Both the position numbers and the translations under genes were made by a program. Shown here one piece after another: positions 24,061 through 36,104 of a stretch of DNA of 64,000 nucleotides. Source of the stretch: Dryomyza anilis (Eukaryota > Arthropoda > Insecta > Diptera > Dryomyzidae); contig OX638133.1 of assembly GCA_951804985.1 (NCBI GenBank), forward strand, positions 24,520,963 through 24,584,962, in the 5' to 3' direction. Below the pieces are notes generated by a model. It did not search any database. It was given only the letters and a program-made list of their open reading frames with translations, and was not told where the DNA came from. The first letter of the stretch is position 1. Each line of letters starts with the position of its first letter.

Positions 24061-25044
24061 TGCACGGTGAAATTAGTTGGTGGACAATTTTATTAATGTA
24101 ATGTAATAGGGATATTATTAAAAAAAAAACCTTTTAGAAAATAACTAATTATATGTTAATGGGGGTGATAATTGCGCACCAGTGGCGAATGCGTCCCATT
24201 CTACCCTACTCTATGTGTAAAACTTTTTGTTCAGCACTATAAATGGTTGGTAAAACTACGAAGTTGTAGTCTTCGTAGTACTACGACTTAATTAATTAAC
24301 GGCCAGCTACTATGAACTCTTGCATTTGTATGATTTCAGTCACCTGCTCCAGATACTATCGTCCTATAAATCTTGTCCCATTCAACATGTAGTTCAATGT
24401 TTTGTATTTCTCAAGTACGGCATTTATATTGTGATTGGTCTCCGGAACCAGTGAGTATAAATGGCACCAATATAGTCACCACCCGCTATGATTGATGATG
24501 ACGCGGGCACTAAAACAAAAACCAAATAAAATATAAATAATAGAATTTTCTATTTTTTTTTTTTATTTTCTTCTGTTCTTGATTTTAGTACAAATGCGTT
24601 CTTCTATATGACAAATTGACAATAAATCATTTTGCCAATAATGTTCGTTCTGCACAGTAGAATGTTTGTATTATGTTTGTGGTTCATGTTGTTTGTTACC
24701 CGCTATGAAAGCAGCAACAAAACCAGTAAAAACATAAAATACCAACTACTTGCTGGTTCCCTTTTTGTTTTTCCTAATATGTTAAGTAATTACGGTTTAT
24801 TGCTTTCACTGTTACATTTACGAGGAGAGAAAGAAACACATTATGACATTTCTACTGTAAATTTATCAGACAAACTTGTTGGATGACAGCATCCACAAGT
24901 GGATGGAACGGAACAGAACAGAACCTCTCTGAGGCATATAGGGTTCAAAGTTGTATTTAGAGGTTAATTTGATATTAAATGAAAAAAAATTATAAATATC
25001 TTGGCTTTTAAAATAATGGTAATCTTTACAAAATTATATTCATA
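24061..25044. other. No firm gene; possible decayed coding segment at 24330-24515 (minus)
   Basis: On the minus strand, 'SSSIIAGGDYIGAIYTHW' followed after a frameshift by 'NHNINAVLEKYKTLNYMLNG' looks coding-like. The first block loosely resembles the GDFNA..HW region of jockey-type retrotransposon endonucleases. This is a weak resemblance. 24632-24886 (plus) is an open frame with no motif. Confidence 0.2.
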
Positions 25045-25404
25045 CTAGCTGGACCCGTGCACGACTCGTGCCAAGATTTTCTGAATTCAAAGATATGGAG
25101 CGATTTTATTAATATAAAAAACATTTTATTATTTATATGAGGGGCCCGTGCTTAGCTGTAGACATTTTTTTATTCGTTTTATAAATGTGGTAATCAAATA
25201 ATTCTCCGCCAAAACAACTTTTCTCAAAGACAATTTTTTCTCAGACTGCGCTTCTCCGCAGAATTATTCCCAGTAGAAATCTTCCCCGTAAAATCCACAT
25301 AGAACGCTTTCCCGTAGAATTCTCAACGTAGAATTCATCCCGGTAGAATTGTTCCCGGTAGAATTCTTTCCCGTAGAATTCTTCCCCGTAGAGTTTTTCC
25401 CAGT

Positions 25405-26665
25405 AGAAGTTTTAGTGTGGTGGGTTTTAATGTAGTAAGTTTCGGTGTGGTGAGTTTAGATGTGGTGAATTTTGGAGTGGTGAGTTTAATTGTGGTTAGT
25501 TTTGGTGTGGTGAGTTTTAGTGTGGTGTGTTTTAGTGTGGTGAATTTGAGTGTGGTGAGTTTAAGTGTGGTGTTTTTAAGTGTGGTGAGTTTTAGTGGGG
25601 TCAATTATAGTGTGGTAGGTTTTAGTGTGGTAAATTTTAATGTGGCGTGTTTTAATGTGGCGTATTTTAGTGTAGCGAGTTTTAGTGTGGTGAATTTTAT
25701 TGTGGTGAGTTTTAGTGTGATGAATTTTAAAGTGATGAATTTTATTGTGGTGAGTTTTAGTGTAGTGAATTTTAGGGTGGTGAGTTTTAGTGTGGTTAAT
25801 TATAGTGTGGTGGATTTTAGTGCGGTGAGTTTTAGTGTGGTGAGTTTTAGTGTATCGAAATTTAAGTTTAGTGAGTTTTAATGTGGTGAGTTTAAAAGTG
25901 GTGAATTTTAATGTGGTGAAATTTTAGTGTAGTGAGTTTTAGTGTGGTGAGTTTTAGTGTGGTGAAATTTTAGTGTGGTGAGTTTAAGTGTGGTGAATTT
26001 TAGTGTGTTGAATTTTTGTGTGGTGAGTTTTAGTGTGGTGAGTTTCAGTGTGGTGAGTTTTAGTGTGGTAAGTTTTAGTGTGGTGATTTTTGGTATGGTG
26101 AGTTTAAGTGTGGTGAGTTTTAGTGTTGTGCATTTTAGTGCGGTGAGTTTTAGTGTGGCGACATTTGAGTGTAGTGAGTTTTAGTGTGGTGAGTTTTAGT
26201 GTGGTGAGTTTTAATGTGGTGAAATTTTAGTGTGGTGAGTATTAGTGTGGTGAATTTTAGTGTGGTGAGTTTTAGTGTGGTGAAATTTTAGTGTGGTGAG
26301 TTTTAGTGTGGTGAAATTTTAGTGTGGTTGGTTTTAGTGTGGAGAATTTTAGTGTGTTGAATTTTTGTGTGGTGAGTTTAAGTGTGGTGAGTTTCAGTGT
26401 GTTGAGTTTAAGTGTGGTGAGTTTTAGTGTGGTGAGTATTAGAGTGGTGAGTTTTAGTGTGGTGAGTTTTTGTGTGGTGAGTTTTAGTTTGGTGAGTTTT
26501 AGTGTGGTGAGTTTTAGTGTGGTGAGTTTTAGTGTGGTGAATTTTAGTGTGGTGAGTTTTAGTGTGGTGAATTATAGTGTGGTGGGTTTTAGTGTGGTTA
26601 ATTTAAGGGTGAATTTTAGTGTGGTGAGTTTTAGTTTGGTTAGTTTTAGTGTGGTGACTTTGTTT
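25405..26665. repeat. 15-bp minisatellite (GTTTTAGTGTGGTGA)n, about 1.25 kb
   Basis: Dozens of copies with point variants and occasional 16-bp units ('GAAATTTTAG') that shift the frame. It gives false open frames at 25417-25881, 25975-26184 and 26324-26809. Confidence 0.92.
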
Positions 26666-26820
26666 TTCTTTTTCTTTCCATTTTTTGTTTTTTATTTAGT
26701 TTGGATTGTGGTTTTATGTGATTGTTTTTGTATTTTTGCTTTTGTGTTGTGCTTTTGCTTTTTCGTTTTTAATTTTTTTTTGTATTTAATTTTTTTTTTT
26801 TGTATTTGAGTTTTTTGTTT

Positions 26821-27570
26821 CATGTTCGTAGCTGGTGAAAGTGCCGAGTTATATCGTGTTTAGGTTGTATGGGAGTTGCCACGCCTCTTTGTCCAATCCC
26901 GCCCATATATAGCCTATCATTCCTTCCAGACCATACCGCATCTGTGGTAAAAATTTCAAGACAATCGGATCAGCCGTTTAGACGGAAAAGCGGAACAAAC
27001 GTGATTGCTTTTGTTTTTGTATTTTTGCTTTTGTTTTCTTTTGTTTCGTGCTTTTGCTTTTTTTTTAATTTTTTTTTTGTATTTGAGTTTTTTGTTTCAT
27101 GTTCGTAGTTGGTGAAAGTGCCGAGTTATATCGTATTGAAAGTTTAGGTTGTATGGGAGGTGCCACGCCTCTTTGTCCAATCCCGCCCATATATAGCCTA
27201 TCATTCCTTCCAGACCATACCGCATCTGTGGTAAAAATTTCAAGACAATCGGATCAGCCGTTTAGACGGAGAAGCGGAACAAACGTGATTGCTTTTGTTT
27301 TTGTATTTTTGCTTTTGTTTTCTTTTGTTTCGTGCTTTTGCTTTTTTTTTAATTTTTTTTTTGTATTTGAGTTTTTTGTTTCATGTTCGTAGTTGGTGAA
27401 AGTGCCGAGTTATATCGTATTGAAAGTTTAGGTTGTATGGGAGGTGCCACGCCTCTTTGTCCAATCCCGCCCATATATAGCCTATCATTCCTTCCAGACC
27501 ATACCGCATCTGTGGTAAAAATTTCAAGAAAATCGGATCAGCCGTTTAGACGGAGAAGCGGAACAAACGT
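26821..27570. repeat. Three tandem units of about 284 bp
   Basis: 'CATGTTCGTAG' starts units at 26821, 27098 and 27382. Each unit carries 'GCCACGCCTCTTTGTCC' and 'CGGATCAGCCGTTTAGACGG'. Units two and three are almost identical. Unit one is 277 bp, lacking 7 bp. Confidence 0.9.
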
Positions 27571-27613
27571 ACAAACGTACAAACGAACAAACAGATTTAT
27601 TATATTAATAGGA

Positions 27614-28161
27614 TAATAACTTGAATATATTACATCGGGAAATGCCATTAAATCAATAAAAGTCATTAATATATTGACCAACTTATATGACTTTTTTTTT
27701 ATAGTATTTAATACTTAATTCGCTGAGTAAAAGACAAATTGTTAGTATCATATTATAGAAGATAATTGTTTGTGGTAAACGTGTAACATGATTATTGTAT
27801 AATAATAATATTGAGACGTGTTAAACTTTTCAATATTCCTCTTTCGAGGTTGCTGGTGAATAAAAAACACGGACATTTATTATGTGAACAGAGGCATTTA
27901 CATAGATCTTTGTTATATGAACAGTGGATTTGTTGTGTGAACAGACTATTTGTTTATTTTACAATTTTACACTAATTTATGCCTTGTTGCTACAATAATA
28001 TTTGCTATATTCAAACATTTCATAAGTTTAATTTGCTCTAAACAATGTCTTTTTAATAATATATTAAGGCGTTTATTAAAATACAATATTAAATAAAATA
28101 TTAAAAATGTAAGCAAAAAAACAAAATTTGTAAATCATTAAATACTTACCAAATACGGAAC
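27614..28161. other. No gene; short repeated TATGTGAACAG words
   Basis: 'TGTGAACAG' or close variants at 27883, 27915 and 27936. Otherwise AT-rich. Confidence 0.4.
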
Positions 28162-29249
28162 CACTCAAAATAATTTCTAGGACATTTTACGAAATATTTT
28201 TTCGTAATTTTTAATTTCGTAAAATACACGAAAAAATTCGTAGAAAATTCGTAATTTCTATTTTTTTCCAAACAATTTTTAACGAACGATTCGTATATAT
28301 ATAACGAATCAATATTCGTTAAATTAAAACAACAACAAAATTACGAATATTTTGTTTAAATTACGAAACTTTCGTAATATTATTTTTAAATACAATTTAA
28401 TCTACGAAAGCATAACATATTTTACGAATAAATTACTAAACCTTCGTAAATATTGGGGATATATGTAGAATTTTACGAAACTTTCGTGTTTTTTACGAAT
28501 AATTAGTAAAAAGAAATCCGTTACTAAACTTTCGTAAATTTTGAGGCTATATGGAAAATTTTACGAAGACATTCGTGTTTTTTACGAATAATTAGTAAAA
28601 ATAAATCCGTCAAATAGCGACTTGGAAGTGCATTTTATATTAAATGGCGTCGCGGTCGCAAGCAGATATTTATAAAATACAAACAGTTTTCTGTTTGTAT
28701 CAAAAGTGCAAACGTATCTAATCAGAGTATAATATTTCATATTATTATGAATGAACCGTAATTTTCATCCTCAGTTTTTTTTAAACACAGTATTCGTTTG
28801 GTTTACAAAAGATTCGTGAAATGTATCCACGAAATATTTCGTAAAATACAGGAAATAACTTTCTTAAATTTATGATAAAATTACGAATATTTATTGTTTA
28901 TTTTACGAAACTATTCGTACGAAAACCTTTCGAAAGATTCGTAATTTATTAAATATTTGTGTACCTTTTTACAAATATATTAGTAAATTTTACGAAAGTA
29001 TTCGTACATTTTATGAAAGATTTTACGAATCTTTTGTAAACTACACGAATACTTTGTTTAAAATATCTGACAATGAAAATTACGATTCTTTCATAATAAT
29101 ATAATATATATTGCACTGATTTGATACATTTTAATTTTACATGTATTGATTCGTAATATATAAGAATCATTCGTAAAAAATATTTTGGAAAAAAATAGAA
29201 ATTACGAAAGTATCGTGTATTCTACGAGTTTTTAACTTTTTAAAATTTA

Positions 29250-29465
29250 TAAATATATCTTAAATACTTTAAGAGTTCTTTGTACCTAAAGAGTTATAGT
29301 AGAAGTGTGTTATACTCTATGAGGTGGGCGTGTCTGTTGATCGATTTATCTAGTTTTCAAACTCAGAATTCAGATATGGCTAAAACTTGTCACAAAATTT
29401 CATCGCATTGTGACCTGAATTACTCAAGTTTTCGTGTTTTCGGTTAGCAAGACAGACAGACAAGA
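29250..29465 (-). mobile_element. DINE-1/mini-me-like fragment
   Basis: 'ATGAGGTGGGCGTGTCTGTT' and the following 'CACAAAATTTCATCGCATTG' match the family, ending in 'GACAGACAGAC'. It truncates the TTACGAA block just upstream. Confidence 0.6.
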
Positions 29466-30029
29466 GATATAAAATTTTAAATAATAACAAAATTTAAATT
29501 CATAACTTTTGTTAAACTTGCGGTAAAAAATGATTATATGCAAAAAAAAAGATGACGCAAAGATAGACATACAGCAAACAGGAGATCCGTTGTAAAAACA
29601 ATAAAAATGTGTGCCCGGCAGTTATTGTTGATAAAAAACAAAAAACGTTTTATGATACAAACAATTTATGGTACATCACAATTTGGCAAACTCAGTAGTC
29701 GACGTTTTAATCGGTAATGTTGTTTTTTTTATGATAACAGAATTAAAACATCACCTGAAAAAATAGGGCTAGTAACCTTAGTAAAGAAATAATAAAAAAC
29801 AAATTAATTCAACACATTTGACGAAAACCTATAATTACAACATTAATTACATTATTACAACGTAATATCAGAATAAAAATAAAATTAAATGAGTTATAGG
29901 AAAATTAAGCATGCATTTTAATGGGAGGGGGATTTTTTTATTTCAGATTTCTAATTTGTGGTCTGCAGGTGTAGGTTCAGTTAGGTATTGAGGATGTTGG
30001 CAAGGCAAATAGAGTATTGTATTTATAAT

Positions 30030-30155
30030 AAGGGTATTCATTATATTTCGTATCTACTGCAATAATAAATGCGTGTGTCGTAAAAATTATAAGCTTTATA
30101 GTGTACAATTCTTACGAAATACGCATAAACGCATGCGATACAAAGTGAAATGAAT
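30030..30155. mobile_element. 125-bp foldback MITE
   Basis: 'GGTATTCATTATATTTCGTA' at the left and 'GATACAAAGTGAAATGAATA' at the right are inverted. The symmetry runs almost to the centre near 'ATAAGCTTTATAG'. Confidence 0.6.
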
Positions 30156-30704
30156 ACCACTATTATTTTTATTGTTTACGAAAATGGTTGACCTCTGAGA
30201 TAAGCAATATGGACATTTTTACTAATTATTCGTTAAAAACACAATTGTTTCATAAAACTCTACATATAGCCGAATTTACGAATGTTTAGTAATTTATTCG
30301 TAAAATGTAAAGCTCATTTGTAAAATATGTCATTTTTTCGTAAAAAAAAATGTAATGGAAAATAATATAACGAACGTTTCGTAATTTAAATGAAATATTC
30401 GTAATTTTGTTGTTATTTTAATTCGACGAATATTGATTAATACGAATCGTTCGTAAAAAATAATTTGGGAGCACAATAGAAATTACAAATGTTTCGTGTA
30501 TTCTACGAATTATTTGTGTATTTTACGAAATTAAAAATTACGAAAAAATATTTCGTAAAATGTCCTAGAAATTATTTTGATTGTTTAAATGCATTTTTTG
30601 TTGTCTACTTAAAATTTAAATTTTATTCATCATGAAATTTTTAGCTGACAAATAAATATTTTTGTGTTAATCCACTTAATTTGCGACAGAATGAAAAATT
30701 CTGC

Positions 30705-30955
30705 ATACGACAGTCTTTTAACCACTTTTTCCTTTTTTATGAAAAATATAAATTATAAAAACGTAAATTCGTTTTGCCATCCAACATGCATGATGTAATG
30801 CCCTAGGTGCCTTCAGGTGTCAGTCTTTTAACAACTTCTTTTTTTTTTGTTTTTGTTTTTGAAAAATACCTACAAATTTTAAAAACGTAAATTAGTTATG
30901 TCATACGCCATACAAGTTGTAATTTTTTTTTGTTACAACATAGTATTACAATATA
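30705..30955. repeat. Two-copy direct repeat, about 113-bp spacing
   Basis: 'CAGTCTTTTAACCACTT' with 'AAAAACGTAAATTCGTT' at 30708 recurs as 'CAGTCTTTTAACAACTT' with 'AAAAACGTAAATTAGTT' at about 30821. Confidence 0.55.
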
Positions 30956-31149
30956 ACAATCTGAAGGTAATTTTAGCAGGGACCTCAAAAAACGGTTCTG
31001 GAAACGGGATCAGCAAAGGAACCGATTGAGTTTTAAAACTAGTACTGGAATCGGAACTGTTAGCTGATAAATGTATGGAATCGGAATCGTAACCAGAAAC
31101 AGGTACTTGAAATGTAACCGATAAAAGAAAGGTTCCTAAAAATAGGTTT

Positions 31150-31290
31150 TTCTATTAAAATTGGTTAATAGGACTAATCATAAATTTAATTGGTCCTATT
31201 AAATTTTCATTGAGTTTATATGCAAATATTTATTTAGTATACAAAATATTATTAAATCAATAATGGTCCTAATTTGATGGGGTTTTATGA
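31150..31290. mobile_element. Degenerate relative of MITE family C
   Basis: 'TATTAAAATTGGTTAATAGG' and 'TTCATTGAGTTTATATGCAA' resemble family C internal blocks. TIRs are not recognisable. Confidence 0.4.
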
Positions 31291-32249
31291 AATAAATGTT
31301 AATTTGGAAATTTCGTTGTAAATTAAAAGCATTTAAATAAAATTTTTCTTATATTAAAAATTATTCACAAATACATCAAGTAAACCAGAGTCATTACAGC
31401 AATACTTCCTTTGCATTAAATGGAAGAACGCGAGCAAGAATATAAAACCCTTTCATTCAAAATTTATTAGACCTATTAAATCAAAAATGTATTAGAATTA
31501 CGTCTGAGTATATCTATTATATATGCAAAAACTTGTTCAATTTTATTAACCTTTTCTGTTATAAGCCCTTTATACTTGGACACTTTTGTTATATTAATCA
31601 AGGACACATTCTTTATTTTAGTGGCTATGTAAAACATAAAAATACAAAATATTCCAAAATAAAATAAAGAAAATAAAAAATGATTATGCCAACATTAAAA
31701 TTTTAGATTAAAAGTAGACAAAACTAACGAACCATGTTATTATAATTTTGAGGTTAAGTGGCAATTTTAACCTCTTGCTTTGTACAACATATATGGCTTC
31801 CATTTGCTGTTTGCCCGCCGCAATTTACATCACACAGAATACTTTACCACATCATGCTGTTTATTCGCAAAATTTCCACATTTTGATGGTTTGAAGAGCT
31901 ATCATTTTAAGTGACGACCATCCGTCAAATTCTATTTGGAAAAATATAAAAATTATAAACGGTCGTAAATGAATTTCATCAATATTCTAAAAGATTAGTC
32001 TTGGATTATATAGATATGTGTAGGATGAAAGCAATAATGCCTTGACCTCGAATGTGGTCACGCATATTGCGAATAAATTATTTACAAGGACATCGTTTTT
32101 GTTTTATTTTATTTTATTTTTGTTTCTATTCATGGAGGTGTTTGACTTTAAGGAAATTTTATATTAATGCAATAAAAATAAATTTGTATTAATATTAACG
32201 AATTTATTTTGAAATATACTTACAAAATACAAAAAATATAAAAATTATA
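31291..32249. other. No gene seen
   Basis: AT-rich. No coding or repeat structure I can support. Confidence 0.5.
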
Positions 32250-32456
32250 TGGCCCAGCCTATCACCTGACATTTATATGCATTTTTCAACATATTTTAAA
32301 CGTTCATAACTTCTAAATAACAAGGCATACAAAAATTTTTAGATACTTTTAGATACATTTATAAAAAATTTAAAAGTATTTGATTTCATATGTTTTCGGA
32401 GCAATATATGTTGAAAAATGCGTATAAATGTCAGGTGATAGGCTGCGTTTTGGGCC
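32250..32456. mobile_element. MITE family P, complete copy
   Basis: 207 bp. TIR begins TGGCCCA and continues 'GCCTATCACCTGACATTTAT'. The right end is its inverted copy except for a few extra bases ('GCGTTTTGGGCCA'). It is flanked by TATA on both sides. A partial copy lies at 12860-13064. Confidence 0.75.
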
Positions 32457-32459
32457 ATA

Positions 32460-33324
32460 TATATGAGACAAAAAACACATTAAAAATGAAAAATATAAAA
32501 TCTCTTTAGTAGATATTTTAAATCACAAATATTTGTGTATCCAATTAATCCGCAATTCACTGAATTTTCATATTCTCCCCAGTATAACATAGACATGGAA
32601 ATAGGCTCAACAGATGGAAATGACGATCCGGTCGCACTCGATCTGTAAACGTTTCATTTTCTTTGCGTGTAGCAATCGTTGATCATTGAACATTAGTATT
32701 TTGATTGAAGAGTTTGAATGTAATTGAATCTTCTAATAATCGAAATTATGTTCGAAAATATCGTAATACTATAAACAATTAAACAAAAATCATTATTGAG
32801 ATTTTGTGAGTATAGAGTAATTTCTACATCTTTTGAACTTATAAAGGTATTTAAGATATTTGAACACAGTAATAATCAGTTTAAAATTATACAAAAAAAA
32901 GCTAAAAAAAACCATATTGTCATAATAAAATTTTAAATATTTTATGTAGCTTATGTTACTTATGAAGCTGCATAAGTCAAATAATGCTCTAAGGATAATT
33001 AAAAGTATCAACATTAAACAAAAAGTTGAATACTTAAACTTGGTTAATTAAAACTTTTATCAAATTATTTAGCTATATAAAACCATGGCAACAGCTTCAT
33101 AATAATTGAACCATGTTGTTTATTTCAACCATATTTTACAATTTTTAAAGAAAATGTCGGTATTACATATTATGATTACAATCAAAAGTTTAATAAACAT
33201 GATTGCACGGAAATAGTTTTAAACAATTGCCGTCATATAGAAAATTTCAAACATTAAACTATAATAATATATTTTATGATTATCGTATCATTGTTAATTT
33301 GCTGTACTTGAACATCAAATTTAT
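32460..33324. other. No gene seen
   Basis: AT-rich, with no recognisable gene or element boundary. Confidence 0.5.
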
Positions 33325-33480
33325 AAATACACGGATAGAAAAGATTTGTTTGCATATTTTTGAATGTAATTATAACGTAATTCGAAATCACTATATACAT
33401 ATTAGCCGTAAAATCTAATTACATTTTAATTCAATTTTATAATTATTTTGATAATAATAAATTGCTTTAATCGCGGATTT
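33325..33480 (+). repeat. Repeat M, beside the large palindrome
   Basis: 'ACACGGATAGAAAAGATTTG' to 'GCTTTAATCGCGGATTTA'. The same sequence occurs inverted at about 34318-34494, in the centre of the palindrome. Confidence 0.65.
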
Positions 33481-33483
33481 ATA

Positions 33484-35247
33484 CACGCTGCAAAAAAAAG
33501 GGCTCTCCCAAACATAATTTTACTGGCATTACATATATCTTTGGAGCTTTATGCAAACAAAAGTATTATTTCTTTGCCAAACATTATTATAATAACAGCA
33601 AAACATATTTTTGTTTTCGTACAAACATATTTATGTTCAGAAAGAATAATTTTCGGCGTTCTTGCAAACATATATATGTTTGAATGTGAAAAATATTTTT
33701 TTACATGTAAACATATTTTTGTTTACATTTAATTTTAATGTAAAAATAGTAAATTTAGTGCTAATATCTTCTTTACACCATATTCGTTTTTTCCGTATTT
33801 TTAAATTACATTTTTTTATTTATATTATATAAACCTAAACTTTTATTTTATATTTAATTCACATATTTAATTTATACCTAATAATTTTATTTCCATCTAT
33901 TGTTCCTATTTTGAGTTCAGTACTTTACGGATGAATTGGAAATTTCACAAACAGCCACTATCTGGTATTAACACTAATTTGCGCTACTTAAACAAATTAT
34001 TCCACCAAAAAGAACTTTTGAACTATATGAAAAGTATTAATGTGAACGTTACTGAGTGCTAAAACGAGGCAGCGCTGTTATTTAATTGTGATATCGTAAT
34101 GCCAAACATACATATAATCAAAATAATGCTATTATTTTTAAATTCGTTGTTACCCAGTAACAATCACGAATAATCAAATACATATAATTCAAAGAACCTT
34201 TTATTGACGTTGGGTATGTTAAATAGCGAAAATATCAAACATACATATATTAATAACTGATGAAAAATATATATTTCTACAGAAACATTAATATAGTAAA
34301 TTCATGTAAATCCGTGACTAAAGCAATTTATGTGTAAATATCGTATAATAATATTTCAATCTGAACAAAATAATAATACAATTCAATTATAATGTAATTA
34401 GATATTACTCCCAATATTTCTATGGTGATTTCGAATTACGTTATAATTACATTCAAGCATATTCAAACAAATCTTTTCTATCCGTGTATGAATTTACTAT
34501 ATTAATGCTTCTGTAGAAACAGAAATATTTTATCAGATATTACTTATGTATGTTTGTAATTTCTGCTATTTAACACATCCAACGTCAAAAAAAGGTTCTT
34601 TGAATTATATGTATTTGTTTATTCTTAGAGACAACGAATTTAAACATAATCGAATTAGTATGACAACGCTTTAATTATATTTATGTTTGGCATTACAATT
34701 AAATATCAACACTGCCTACTTTTAGCACTCATTAACTCACATTAATACTTTTCATATAGTTCAAAAGTTCTTTTTGGTGGATGAATTTATTTAAGTACCG
34801 CCAATCACTAATACCAAATTCATAATTCAATGAGCTCAAAATAGGAAAAGGAAATGGAAATAAAATAATTAAGTATAAATAAATGATTAGTAATAAAAAA
34901 AAATAGTTTATAATTATATAATATAAAAAAAATAAAATATAATTAAAAAAAAAGAAAAATGAATATTGTTTAAAAAAAAAAATGAGCACTCAATGTACTT
35001 TTTTTTTACATTAATATGAAATATAAACATCAATATGTTGTTATAAAATGTTTTTCACATTCAAATATATATATGTTTGCAAGAAGGCGCAAAATTATTC
35101 ATTCTGAACATAAATATGTTTGAACGAAAACAAATATATTTTTGTTGTTATTATAATAATATATGAAAATGGAAAAATTACGTTTGATTCAATGATATAT
35201 GTAATGCCTGCCAAATTATGTTTGGGAGAGCCCTCTTTTGCAGCGTG
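33484..35247. mobile_element. Foldback element L, palindrome of about 1.76 kb
   Basis: The terminal block 'CACGCTGCAAAAAAAAGGGC' with 'TCTCCCAAACATAATTTTAC' is mirrored at 35190-35247. Inverted similarity continues inward ('CCAAAAAGAACTTTTGAACT' and its complement at 34753-34785; 'CATTAATATAGTAAATTCAT' and its complement) to about 34312 and 34495. The centre is an inverted copy of repeat M. Open frames at 33448-33732 and 34732-34989 are accidental. Confidence 0.75.
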
Positions 35248-35386
35248 CAAATAAACGTTTATAAATATATATATAAAATATTTATTTGTAAATATTAATA
35301 TTTTTTATTTTGTATACGAATATATATGTATGTGTCCTGAAATAAATAAAGGCAATTAGTGACAAATAACAGTAAATTTCAAAATA

Positions 35387-36101
35387 CAGGGAGTTTGGTT
35401 AATCGATGTCAATAATAGGTGTCATAAGGTATTTCATGACTCAAAAAAATAAGAAAATGTTAAAAAAAATGTCTAATTTTGTACCCAGTTTAAGATACAG
35501 GGTGTTTAAAAGATGCATATTACTGTCATAATCTAGTCAAAAAAATTGTGTATAAAACATAATCTGTTGCTATTATAACATTAATTTTTCACTCGTGTTT
35601 TATTTTATTAAATTACCTTTCCAATATATTACATCTTTAAATCCCATGATTTCATCCTTTTTTAAAAGGTACATAAAGTTGAAATTTACAAAAATAAAAA
35701 TACAAATTTTGACTTTGAAATTGATTTTCTCAAACGTAACGAAATTTTGAGAAAATCAATGACAAAGTCAAAATTTCTATTTTTATTTTTATAAATTTCC
35801 ACTTTACGTACATTTTAGAAAAGGAAAAAATCATGGGGCTCAAAGATGTGATTTACTATTAGAAAGGTAATTTAATTGTCTAAATCATGAGTTAAAAATT
35901 AATTTTCATTTATCAATACATTATACTTAATAACAAATGTTCATGACTAGGTTATGTCAGTAATATGTATCTCTTAAACACCCTATATCTTAAACTGTGT
36001 GCAAAATTAGACATTTTTTTATTTAACAATTTCTTATTTTTTTTTTAATTAAAATGACCCCCTGAATTATTGACATTGACATCGATGAACCAAACACCCT
36101 G
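35387..36101. mobile_element. Foldback MITE O, TA target duplication
   Basis: 715 bp between TA dinucleotides. It begins CAGGGAGTTTGGTTAATCGA and ends CGATGAACCAAACACCCTG. The arms are inverted over about 300 bp ('TAAGATACAGGGTGTTTAAA' against 'TTAAACACCCTATATCTTAA'). TA duplication and the CAGGG start fit a Tc1/mariner-type MITE. Confidence 0.75.
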
Positions 36102-36104
36102 TAT

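Larger units (their letters stand above)
25045..27613 (-). mobile_element. Non-autonomous Helitron-like element, copy A3
   Basis: Minus-strand 5' end TC at 27613 ('TCCTATTAATATAATAAATC'); 3' end CTAG at 25048-25045, preceded by the hairpin 'GCACGAGTCGTGC' and 'ACGGGTCCAGCTAG', followed by T. The interior contains three tandem 284-bp units, a T-rich tract and the largest 15-bp minisatellite. This is the most complete copy and defines the family. It has no helicase or other protein. Confidence 0.72.
28162..30592. mobile_element. TTACGAA-rich element with inverted arms of about 400 bp
   Basis: The left arm 28162-28615 ('ACTCAAAATAATTTCTAGGA', 'CATTTTACGAAATATTTTTT') and right arm 30205-30592 are inverted copies over nearly their whole length. 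Between them lies another right-arm-like block (28800-29235), closest to the element at 22470, then a DINE-1 fragment. The unit is either one foldback element with internal insertions or two related elements that have become nested. Confidence 0.62.

Noticed and set aside
25417..26809. Long Val/Ser/Phe-rich open frames (also 15585-15959)
   Set aside because: They are translations of a 15-bp minisatellite whose unit length keeps the frame open. Frame changes occur wherever a 16-bp unit appears.
26869..27616. Three near-identical open frames with a Pro/Cys motif
   Set aside because: They are the same 284-bp tandem unit read three times inside a Helitron-like element.
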